Source: Inonotus obliquus
Taxonomy: Eukaryota; Basidiomycota; Agaricomycetes; Hymenochaetales; Hymenochaetaceae
Assembly: GCA_032164295.1 (NCBI GenBank)
Contig: JAJHTX010000003.1
Coordinates: forward strand, 558,001-622,000
Length of the DNA: 64,000 bases
Reading direction: 5' to 3'
In this document: in pieces, positions 1 to 9,486 of the stretch
Numbering within the stretch: the first letter of the stretch is position 1
How the letters are laid out: each line of letters opens with the position of its first letter
Made by a program: the position numbers and the translations under genes
Notes under the pieces: generated by a model
The model's input: only the letters and a program-made list of their open reading frames with translations
The model's database searches: none
Told to the model about the DNA's origin: nothing

Positions 1-461
1 AGCTAATCTGAGAGGAACTTCCAGAGGAAGGTCCGGGTTTCGCTCATCTCGTTCAAGCCCCCGTTCATTTGTCTTGTCTCGTAGTCACCGGTATTGATAC
101 CGGTAGTCGTCGTTATTGTCTTTGTCGTCCTCGCCTCTTGTCTCACAACTAGTCCTATCAGAAACGTCCCCTCTGCTCATCTTCTCTACTGTTTCGTTCT
201 CTCTACCGCGATACCAGACAACAAACGACTCGGTATCGACGGATTTGTCTCGGTATCGATCATCTCCTGATACCTCGTCTCTCGAGCGGTCACCTAGAGC
301 CCCCTGTACTCATCAATCCAGCCAGGCCCTACTATCTCTCTTGACGACTTGTCTGTGACAGTATGACTTAGTACCGCCACGTACCGGCCCTCCCAACGCA
401 TCTAAATCGTACCCCCCCTCGTCCGGTACTTCTGATACCGGCCGCGTTCTCGCACATTCAG
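1..461. repeat. GGTACC/GGTATC-rich repeat arm, cut by the window edge
   Basis: This stretch is nearly the same, in the same orientation, as about 5123-5583, and is inverted relative to about 6828-7290. It is dense in ggtacc, gatacc and cggtat words. Its right end carries the motif ccgcgttctcgcacatt, which also marks the inner ends of the other arms near 2349, 5583 and 6828. I read it as the left arm of a long-inverted-repeat element whose core starts at about 462. The outer end lies before base 1, so its full length is unknown. Confidence 0.85.
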
Positions 462-2350
462 CGGGCTGCAGACTTCCCGGCTATGTGGCGCTTATCGCAG
501 TTCACCTGGATCCTTCTGTTCACAATTCCCTTCATCCCTGAAATGGCGAATGCTTCATACTCAGCCGGGAAGTGGCTGAGTGGAATATTAAGGCTCTCTT
601 CTATAAATTTTCGAGATAGCTCATCATAGTAACAAATCGGTTCGTGTGTTCCATCAAGCAATGTTCTGACGATCACAAGTAACGCGCTGGTATCGCAACG
701 TTCACTCAACAGCTCTAGCTAGAAGATAGTTAGTTAAAATTTGTTGCGAGTGTTTGAAGAGCACACCTCTCGACGCATGCGTTCGCCGATATGGCGGATG
801 TCCTGCGCCTTGGCTAGTGCAGAAGATCGGGAGCCTTTCATGTGTTTCATCCTGCCTTCTTCCAGGAGTTGCATTGCAACATCCTGAAGTGCTTTGCTCG
901 AGTTCTTGAATGCCTCATACCCGGAACTATCTTCGGTATTAATTGACTGGAGTTGAGCGAGCGAGAGCTTTTTCCCGGGGGGTAGATCTGTCAGGACAGA
1001 TGCCTAAAAGTCAGTAACGAAATAGATTGAAAGTTAAATACTCACGCGAATTGAAGTCGAGCGACTTAAGCTTGACCCATGCATTGTATAGGGTGTTACG
1101 CTCTGTGTCATTAGGAACGTCGATCACGAAGATCTAGGACGTCGACAAGCACAGGTGAACGAGCTACCACTTAATCACAAGTGACCGTAGTCTGCGACGT
1201 AGGTGATAGTACTAGAACAAGAGAGTGGGGAATCCCTAACTCTCTGGTCCAGCCTTATATACACTTTGGTCACGGGTAAGTTCTACTCTAAATAGGTGCT
1301 GACTAGCAGCAAGTAAATATGAACAAACAAACAACGGGGCCCGACGAGTCAGCAAGAATGAGTAATAATAGAATGGGAAAAAGAATGAAAGGGAATGACG
1401 GGATAAAGTTGTTATAGATTGTAATTAGCTAAGCCTGTATGTATTAAGTAAGGAATGTGGTTAAAAGGAGTGTAAATATGCATTTGACGAAAATAAAAGA
1501 AAGGCTGTATAAAGAAAAGGGAAAAGGCGTCGTAACATAGGGTGGGTTTACGAGGTTTCTTGTACGTCGAAAGCCTCATGATCTCGTCTCTAACTTGGAT
1601 CATGCTGATATCATATTTGGCTGCAATCTCCGACGTGACAACTCATTGTCGATCAAGCTCCTCTCGTATGTGAGCCATCATCCGATTCCACTTGTCTGTC
1701 TTCTCCAAACTGGAAGTGACGCGTTGTTCCTTGGTAAGGTTTCATGTACGTTTTCGACGTGGTGCAGACACATTTGGCTGTGATTTGGCTTTCTCCAACA
1801 GAGCCTTAGCCCTGAGCACCGAAATTTCGCATTCAGGGGGATTCGGTGTGTCTGGGCAATCTGAGGACGCATTGTTCAACGCTGGCATTGATTGGGCTAC
1901 TGGAAAGTCGGTATTCTTGTGCTGTGTGAGCGAAGGATTTGCTGACACTAATACCGGCGATTGAAATAGAGATGGTGGTCCAATATTTGGATCAGTCGTG
2001 CATTGTTCGTGAGACGGGGTTGCCGTCGGTGGTATTACCGGTTCGAATAGAGATGGTATTGCAATGTTTGGATCCACAGCAATACCTGACTGTCCGTACT
2101 TGGGAATCGATGTTGGGACCAAGGAAAATAGATTACTACCTGCATGGCCGTCTCTGGGCCAGTGGAACGATCCTTCGGGATGTATCACAGGCGGAGGTTG
2201 TGAGACTCCATGGTAAGCGAAGCTCGGGTAATCGATAGGCTGTAGCGGAGTCGAGGAGTGATAGGAACCAAAGGTGGGGTCCCCCATCCTACAGTTGGTG
2301 GAGGGTCGTCGTCAACCAACTGCAATGTCGAGGCGCACATGTTGTTGCCC
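458..2350 (-). pseudogene. Broken multi-exon gene in the core of the first long-inverted-repeat element
   Basis: Minus-strand coding pieces can be followed across this core. An N-terminal Pro/Ser-rich piece (about 2287-1742) ends in a Lys/Arg-rich tail. A helical piece (about 1730-1540) contains EIAAKYDIS. A short piece lies at 1130-1057. The C-terminal piece (about 1009-781 joined to 721-458 across a 49-nt GT...AG intron) contains LPPGKKLSLAQLQ and ends in KSAAR. The last stop is formed by the first bases of the repeat arm. Damage is visible: an in-frame TGA at 1643-1645, LTR-like sequence between the second and third pieces, and a frame mismatch across the 1057/1009 junction. The pattern resembles a protein family that I believe is dispersed in agaricomycete genomes; I cannot name it and did not search. 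Confidence 0.55.
1245..1372. repeat. LTR-like dispersed repeat, copy 1
   Basis: The segment contains a TATA-like tatatacac, a run near aaacaaacaa, and ends near gtcagcaagaatgagtaat. About 8790-8910 shows the same order of blocks in the same orientation with scattered differences. Promoter-like sequence in a short dispersed repeat suggests solo-LTR debris, but no paired LTR, primer-binding site or reverse transcriptase is present. It sits inside the damaged gene of the first element, which fits a later insertion. Confidence 0.5.
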
Positions 2351-3625
2351 GCTAAATGTGCGAGAACGCGGCCGGTACCGGAGGTACCGGTCGAGGGGTG
2401 TATGGTATAAGAATACGGGGAGGGCCAAATGAGGCAGTACTTATCCAGTACGCTCACGGTACTTGTTGTCTGTAGAAGGGGGATGTAAAGAGAGCCAAAG
2501 GAATGGTAGAAAGGGGTGCTGGATCAGCTAGATGTCGGGGGGAATGTGTTCTAGTCTGGAATCGAGAGGGTCGGTACCGTGGGAAAAACGTCGGTACAGG
2601 TCGGTACTTGAACGAACGGGATCGGTATGTGCAGAAACGTTGTAGAACAAAAGCTCAGTACAGAAACGAAAGGTGGATGTGCAAAATACGAAGAATAACA
2701 AAACGTCGGTACCGTGGGAAAAACGTCGGTACAGGTCGGTACTGCAAGGAAACAGCTAGCACGGGGTGGTATAGCGAGAAACAGAATGAGGGAGACTGGT
2801 AGATGAAGGTGTCGACTGGACTGGGAAGCAAACCTGAGCCCTCGCACGGGAGGCTAACTCCTGAGGTTCACTTGAGACGAAACTGGGACAGAACTTGAGA
2901 CGAAGCTGAGATGAGACTGAGAAGGGGGTGAGGAAAACCTGAGCCCTCACACTAGAGGCTAGCTCCTAAGATTACCTGGAGAGCTACTACGTACAGGAGG
3001 AGATATTTATACTACTGTACCGTAGTTAGCTCATAAATCCAAAAGGAGAAAGTAGAAAGGAAGATCAAAACAAAGAAAAGTCTGAAGAAAAATGTAACAA
3101 TGAAAGTGAACATTGCAGCGCCATCAGGGGGACAACAAGAAAGGGTTAGGTAGGACAAGATACCAATGAAAATGTAGCATATAGTACCCCTGGATGAAAA
3201 GTCCTCAGGACAAGAGATCTGCGCCCCTGCTGATTGATACCGACACGTTTCTGGTGGTACCGGACCTGGAAACCTTAACAGATACTGACCCTGAGCTTCC
3301 CCAAAGAACCGGCATGCATAGTCCAACCATCAGGAATAAATACCAGAGAGGAAGACGTCTGATCCATGTCATGAGAGCATGTCGAATTGCCAAATTGTCT
3401 CGGTACCGGGTTTCTCGGCACTCGGTACTCTCGGTATTCTCGGTACCGGGTTTCTTGGCGCTCGGTACCGGTACTCTCGGCGTTCGGTACTTCGAGAAAT
3501 GGGACCGGCAGTTTCTCTGGGTGTGCTGGTGGATACTGGAAGGTGTAGATGGGACAGTACCGTAGCATGGGATAAGTGTAGAATGGGATACCGGGCTCGA
3601 TACCGAGCTCAGCCGCACGTAGTTC
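2349..3625. repeat. Diverged GGTACC-rich right arm of the first element
   Basis: The first 50 bases or so match the inner end of the other arms (atgtgcgagaacgcggcc, then repeated ggtacc words and gaggggt). Beyond that only short blocks such as gggagggcc align, so this arm is much more diverged than 1-461. It stays dense in cggtacc and cggtac to about 3620. Inside it the words aacctgagccctc and gaggct recur near 2831 and 2936. The outer boundary is not sharp. Open frames here are by-products of the repeat and I do not call them genes. Confidence 0.6.
2571..2743. repeat. 38-bp exact direct repeat pair
   Basis: An exact 38-base sequence at 2571-2608 recurs at 2706-2743. It starts tcggtaccgtgggaaaaacg and ends ggtcggtact. 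The spacing is 135 bp. Both copies contain three cggtac cores. Confidence 0.9.
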
Positions 3626-3854
3626 TCTTCACCGCCAGCACGGAACCAAGTCAACTGTCATAAAAAAAGTGAAGCAACATCTCATTTCGGACATACGATT
3701 GACAAAAACATGCTGAAATATTTTTACTTGTAATCACAGGAGCGCGATATTCAACAAACAAAGAAAAACAAATGAACAAGCATCATACCACTAATTTTTT
3801 TCAGACCTTTTTTTTTTAAGAGCACTGCGGCAGCAACTTGTGTCGAACGACACC

Positions 3855-5583
3855 GCTAAAGAGTAATACCGGAGGCTGCGATCGATATGGGCTTAATTCT
3901 GCGATTCTACCGCTTCTTCCAATTAACAATACTTCTGCGATTCTACCGCTTCTTACTTCTCTTCGGACCACGGTACTTCTGCCGTCCTATCTACGCCTGT
4001 GGTTCCAACAGAGTACGAGGCTTCTGCGATTCGACAAGGCTAAGAACGATTGAGAACTGGTCCACTTCTGTGCCAATACCAAATCACCAATCCCTACGCC
4101 CGTCTTCCATCACAGTACCGAACCACCAGTCTTCGATACCGATGATACCGATACCGTACCGTCCACCCATCCTGATACCGATGATTAATAGTCCACGTCT
4201 AGTCGATACTACGCCCTCGACAGCCCATACCAGAGGAAAAGGCTCACAAAGCTGCGATCGGTCTGCCATATGTTGCTGCGAAGAGTTGGATCATGATCGA
4301 AGAGTCTGACGGTATGCCCTTCCGAACCGCCAAGCATCGATACCGACGATACCGGTGTTGATACCGATGGTCCGCTCCGGTACCGGAGTTCGTAACGTGT
4401 GCTGGGTCGAGACCACGCCCTCGGAGATCTACGTCGAGAGGAAGGTTGGGAAATGAATCAAGTCCGCCGTACGCTGCTTCGATCTCGGAAGAGGCCATCG
4501 ATCCGACTCGGAGGGGAAGCCAAGCAATGCCCAGTGGAGTCAGGCAACGCGTACCGGTCGATATCGAGGGGCTAGAGCGATCTCGTTGATGCTCAGGGAC
4601 GATCCCAGGGTACTGATTGGTACCGAGCGGTAGAGTACTCCATTGCCAAGGTTGGGTTGTACTGACACGTCAACATCGGAGCACGCCGTCCGATCGATCG
4701 GTAGACGCCCAGACTGACGCCGCACGGATCATGATACCGGAACAAAGGTAAATCAGGATGACGTGCTTCTCCTGCGACAGGGACATCGCCAGGAGTGCCC
4801 ATGCGGTAGCTTGAGACATGTCCTTAATTTAGTGCTGGTCGACGTCGGTATCGCCGCCCTACCTCGGTATCACTCGTCGTGAGTTTTCATTGGGTTCTTG
4901 TCTCGTCCCACCCTATTCTTAGCTACCCCCTGATAAAACTTCTTATTCATTCATCATCTTATGTTTCCCCTGATTATAATTTTACATTCAATTCGACTTT
5001 ATGTTCCCTTTCTTGTACCGGATTGCGGTACGATTCGACTTGTAAAAACTCCCCATTTGGTATCTTGAATGGCTACGGTATTATGGTATTTATAGCCTGC
5101 ATGTTCTACTGTAGCGAACCAGCTAATCTGAGAGGAACTTCCAGAGCGAAGGTCCGGGTTTTGCTCATCTCGTTCAAGTCCCCGTTCGTTCGTCTCGTCT
5201 CGTAGTCACCGGTATCGATACCGGTAGTCATCGTTCTCGTCTTCGTCGCCCTCGTCTCTCGTCTCACGACCAGTCCCATCAGAAACACCTCCTCAGCTCG
5301 CCTTCTCTACTGCTTCGTTCTCTCTACCGTGATACCGGACACCAGACGACTCGGTATCGACGGATTCGTCTCGGTATTGATCGTCTCCTGATACCTCTCC
5401 TCTTGAGCGGTCACCTATAGTCTCCTGTACTCATCAATCCAGCCAGGCCCTACTATTCTCTCTTGACGACTTGTCTGTGACTGTACGACTTAGTACCGCC
5501 ACGTACCGGCCCTCCCAACGCATCTAAATCGTACCCCCCTCGTCCGGTATTTCTGATACCGGCCGCGTTCTCACACATTCACC
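3855..5583. repeat. Left arm of the long inverted repeat
   Basis: This arm matches the reverse complement of 6828-8585 along nearly its whole length with scattered substitutions and small indels. It runs from agagtaataccggagg to cgttctcacacattcaccgc. It is full of cggtacc, gataccg and tcggtat words. The last 460 bases are also shared with window bases 1-461. No convincing protein is encoded; open frames here have a mirror copy in the other arm. Confidence 0.9.
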
Positions 5584-6839
5584 GCCCGCAGTATGCAAAT
5601 TAATAAAAAAAGACTGAAAAACAGCACCCACATTAGCAACATGAATAAGATTGTGGCGCAAAACGCCCACAAGGGAATGGCGAGTTGCGTGCTTCCGTGA
5701 GTCTTCTCAGGAGCAAGGTCGTGGGATGCGCTGAGAACAACAATCTTCTGGCCCAACAAGCCAGAATCAGCCGCCTTTATAAAGTAACCAGGGATGGCGC
5801 AGAGGTGCGGCGTGACTTCTACGTGGGGTAGACTGACGAGTGACGACTCCAAGGGATAAAACTCCCCCGGCAGCGCAGAAGACGGGATCATAAAACTCAC
5901 ATTGTCCGATCCTTTGGTCTCATCTTTGGGACCCTGCTTGGCGGAACTTGGAGGTGCTGCTGCTTCTCCATCAATTTGTTTCATCGATGAAGTCGCAGGA
6001 CATCCAAGAGCAGCACATTCAGCTTTATCGAATTCCTCGGCAGTGATGTTGGGCAGGTTTGACCAGTATTCATCATCGGAGTTGGTGCCGTCTTCATCAT
6101 TTGGGGGAAGAAACATACCAACCTACAATAGAAATGAATTTTTTGTGCTCATGTGTGTAGAAACATAACTTACATTCTTCTTTACGTTCTCACTCCAGTG
6201 ACGGCGAGTGGCGAGAGAGTTGACAAACGGAGTACTCGCTCGTGCTAGCTCACAAGCGAATGCATCCGCTGCCCGACGAAGATGGTTATCATCGCGGTGG
6301 ACGTGCGAGAATCAGTAGAAAATAGAGGAAACAATGTCCTCATAAGAACGAGGTGTACCACCATTCTGCAAGTTGATGGAATTGGTATCGACGTAGAAAT
6401 ACACGGCGAGTCCATCCTCGCTCAATTCACGATTAGTTACCTAAAGAATATGTTAGCTGAGTCAGTAATATATGGAGTAGAGTGCTCACTGCAGACTCCA
6501 CCAGCATGATGTTGAACACAGACTGCTCAACACGACGATCCTTATTGTTGATGAGCTGTTCATCCAACGTTGTCAGTCGATTTATTGGAGTTGATGAACG
6601 GTGATCGAGAAACATTTGAGCGAGGAAGTCCAGAGTCACCGCCTTCTGTAGTACCGTCATATCTTTCGCTTCAGTCTCTTCTGCAGCGATTTCAACTGTT
6701 TTCTTTGTCTTCGATCTTGTCAGGCGATGAACTGTACCCCAATTTTTGATGATGAGACTTGCAGTGGAAGGGACTGAGACCCAGGGGAATGGAATGTTGA
6801 AGGTGAGTGCAGGTATCAATCGTTGCGGTGAATGTGCGA
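5569..6839 (-). pseudogene. Nonsense-broken gene with a C-terminal membrane helix, core of the second element
   Basis: Three minus-strand exons join in frame. Exon one (about 6839 to about 6489) contains QKAVTLDFLAQMFLDH and NNKDRRVEQ. An intron of about 50 nt leads to exon two (ending 6174), and a 51-nt intron (6173-6123) leads to exon three, which starts near GMFLPPNDEDG and ends in a 25-30 residue hydrophobic stretch. The joined frame is interrupted by a TGA at 6312-6314, so the copy should not give the full protein. Both ends of the frame run into the inner repeat ends; the terminal stop lies in the arm. I do not recognise the family. It is clearly coding-derived: spliced frames are long and introns have canonical borders. 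Confidence 0.6.
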
Positions 6840-8585
6840 GAACGCGGCCAGTATCAGAAGTACCGGACGAGGGGGGTACAATTTAGGTGCGTTGGGAGGG
6901 CCGGTACGTGGCGGTACTAAGTCGTACTGTCACAGACAAGTCGTCAAGAGAGATAATAGGGCCTGGCTGGATTGATGAGTACAGGGGACTCTAGGTGACC
7001 GCTCGAGAGACGAGGTATCAGGAGACGATCGATACTGAGTCGAATCCGTCGATACTGAGTCGTTTGTTGTCCGGTATCACGGTAGAGAGAACGAAACAGT
7101 AGAGAAGACGAGCAGAGGGGGTGTTTCTGATAGGACTAGTTGTGAGACGAGAGGCAAGGACGACGAAGACGATATCGACGACTACCGGTATCGATACCAG
7201 CGACTACGAGACGAGACAAACGAACAGGGACTTGAACGAGATGAGCAAAACCCGGACCTTCACTCTGGAAGTTCCTCTCAGATTAGCTGGTTCGCTACAG
7301 TAGAACATGCAGGCTATAAATACCATAATACCGTAGCCATTCAAGATACCAAATGGGGAGTTTTTACAAGTCGAATCGTACCGCAATCCGGTACAAGAAA
7401 GGGAACATAAAGTCGAATTGAATGTAAAATTATAATCAGGGGAAACATAAGATGATGAATGAATAAGAAGTTTTATCAGGGGGTAGCTAAGAATAGGGTG
7501 GGACGAGACAAGAACCCAATGAAAACTCACGACGAGTGATACCGAGGTAGGGCGGCAGTACCGACGTCGACCAGTGCTAAAATAAGGACGTGTCTCAAGC
7601 TACCGCATGGGTGCTCCTGGCAATGTCCCTGTCGTCTTCTTCGCAGGAGAAGCACGTCATCCTGATTTACCTTTGTTCTGGTATCATGATCCGTGCAGCG
7701 TCAGTCTGGGCGTCTACCGATCGATCGGATGGCATGCTCTGATGTTGACGTGTCGGTACAACCCAATCTTGGCAATGGAGTACTCTACCGCTCGGTACCA
7801 ATCAGTACCCTGGGATCGTCCCTGAGCATCAACGAGATCGCTCGAGCCCCTCGATATCGATCGGTACACGTTGCCTGACTCCACTGGGCATTGCTTGGCT
7901 TCCCCTCCGAGTCGGATCGATGGCCTCCTCCGAGATCGAAGCAGCGTACGGCAGACTTGATTCATTTCCCAACTTTCCTCTCGACGTAGATCTCCGAGGG
8001 CATGGTCTCGACCCAGCACACATTACGAACTCCGGTACAGGAGCGGACCATCGGTATCAACACCGGTATCGTCGGTATCGATGCATGGCGGTTCAGAAGG
8101 GCATACCGTTGGACTTGGAGCTTCGACCATGATCCAACTCTTCGCAGCAACATATGGCAGACCGATTGTAGCTTTGTGAGCCTTTCCCTCTGGTATGGGC
8201 TGTCAAGGGCGTAGTATCGACTAGACGTGGACTATTAATCGTCGGTATCAGGATGGGTGGACGGTATGGTATCGGTATCATCGGTATCGAAATCTGGTGG
8301 TTCGGTACTGAGATGGAAGACGGGCGTAGGGATTGGTGATTCGGTATTGGCGCAGAAGTCTGGCTAAACGTATGCAGGACCAGTTCTCAATCGTTCTTAG
8401 CCTTGTCGAATTGCAGAAGCCTCGTACTTTGTTGGAACCGCAGGCGTAGATAGGACGGCAGAAGTACCATGGTCCGAAGAGAAGTAAGAAGTGGTAGAAT
8501 CACAGAAGTATTGTTAATTGGAAGAAGCGGTAGAATCGCAGAATTAAGCCCATATCGATCGTAGCCTCCGGTATTACCCTTTAAC
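6828..8585. repeat. Right arm of the long inverted repeat
   Basis: Reverse-complement partner of 3855-5583. It begins gcggtgaatgtgcgagaacg and ends ccggtattaccctt followed by taacgctc. The high similarity of the two arms suggests either recent insertion or homogenisation between arms. Confidence 0.9.
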
Positions 8586-9486
8586 GCTCAAGGCCTGTTC
8601 TCACAAAGATCGTCTGGTTAAACCAGGACAACCTCTACACTGTCTTGAGGGAGAGTACACAGTCATCAGCGACGTACGTCTAAGGTGGAGAACCTTGAGT
8701 AATGCATGTATCTAGGAACAGTATACAACTAAGACGTCGTGGTGGTAAGTAGAAGAGTCGAGTGGGGAAGACAAGACAAGATCTATCTACTTATATACAC
8801 CTGGATTGTGGGAAGATATTACTCTAAGAAGGTGCTGTGCAGCAGCATAATAATATAAACAAACAAGCAACGAGGCCCGACAAGTCAGCAAGAATGAGTA
8901 ATGGTGAGTAAGCGTCATCGGAGTTGGGGCGGAATTAGTAATGTGGTATTAGTAATGAATCGGGATGGGGCGGAGGGAGTCATAAGGTATTAGTAATGAA
9001 AGGAACTTGAATACGAAAAATAAGAAAAGACGAAAAAGGAAAAGTGTTCTTACACAATCCTACCAGATCAGCATCTCCAAATTAACAGACTGGTTCTTCA
9101 CTGTACACACAACACCTTATAACTCTGCCACACCAGAAAAAACAACCATTATTTCTGCATATACTGCATATTTGACATAAATACAACAATCCTATGGAAG
9201 CAGAATTTTGATTTTGCTCCTCCTGCCTATATTAAATTCTTTATTTCTGGAAAATTGAAAGATTTAAAGAAACAAAAACCATAGAAGTGTTTTTATATAT
9301 GCATGATTACCTTGTACAAAAACTCAGAGCAGTCTATGGGCTGGGAAGCAAGTTATAAGGATATGTCTTTTTGTTGTACGTGCAATTGAAACTCCGACGT
9401 ACAGAACACTTAGCCGAAACCGTGGGAACATGCGAGTTGGACTTGGACATTGCCGACACCCATATACAGTACTTCTCAACATTGGC
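8586..9486. other. Non-coding stretch with LTR-like debris and AT-rich sequence
   Basis: Bases 8790-8910 repeat the LTR-like block seen at 1245-1372 (tatatacac, aaacaaacaa, gtcagcaagaatgagtaat). Directly after it, at 8930-9000, a word close to ggtattagtaatga occurs three times. Bases 9020-9320 are AT-rich with no supported gene. The stretch from about 9330 on is the upstream region of the F-box gene. Confidence 0.5.

Larger units (their letters stand above)
3855..8585. mobile_element. Candidate long-inverted-repeat mobile element of about 4.7 kb
   Basis: Two inverted arms of about 1.7 kb (3855-5583 and 6828-8585) surround a 1.2 kb core. The outer ends read agagtaataccggagg on the left and, on the opposite strand, aagggtaataccggagg on the right, each bordered by a TAA triplet. 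The inner ends share the gcgttctcgcacatt-type motif. No transposase or recombinase can be read in the core. Long arms around host-like coding debris recall non-autonomous Pack-type elements, but superfamily and target-site duplication are not established. The alternative is two copies of a smaller repeat inserted head to head. Confidence 0.6.

Noticed and set aside
3887..4500. Open frames of 70-140 codons on both strands in the left arm, repeated in the right arm
   Set aside because: They mirror each other because the arms are inverted copies; their residues are Arg/Tyr-rich products of the ggtacc/gatacc words and show no domain.
2349..5583. One element running from the motif at 2349 to the one at 5583, with gcccgc on both sides as duplication
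   Set aside because: The internal halves are not inverted copies and the outer boundary near 3855 would be unexplained; kept only as an alternative.
3850..8595. TAA bordering both outer ends as a target-site duplication of the PIF/Harbinger type
   Set aside because: The triplet is too short and AT-rich to be convincing, the exact end is ambiguous by several bases, and no Harbinger transposase is present.
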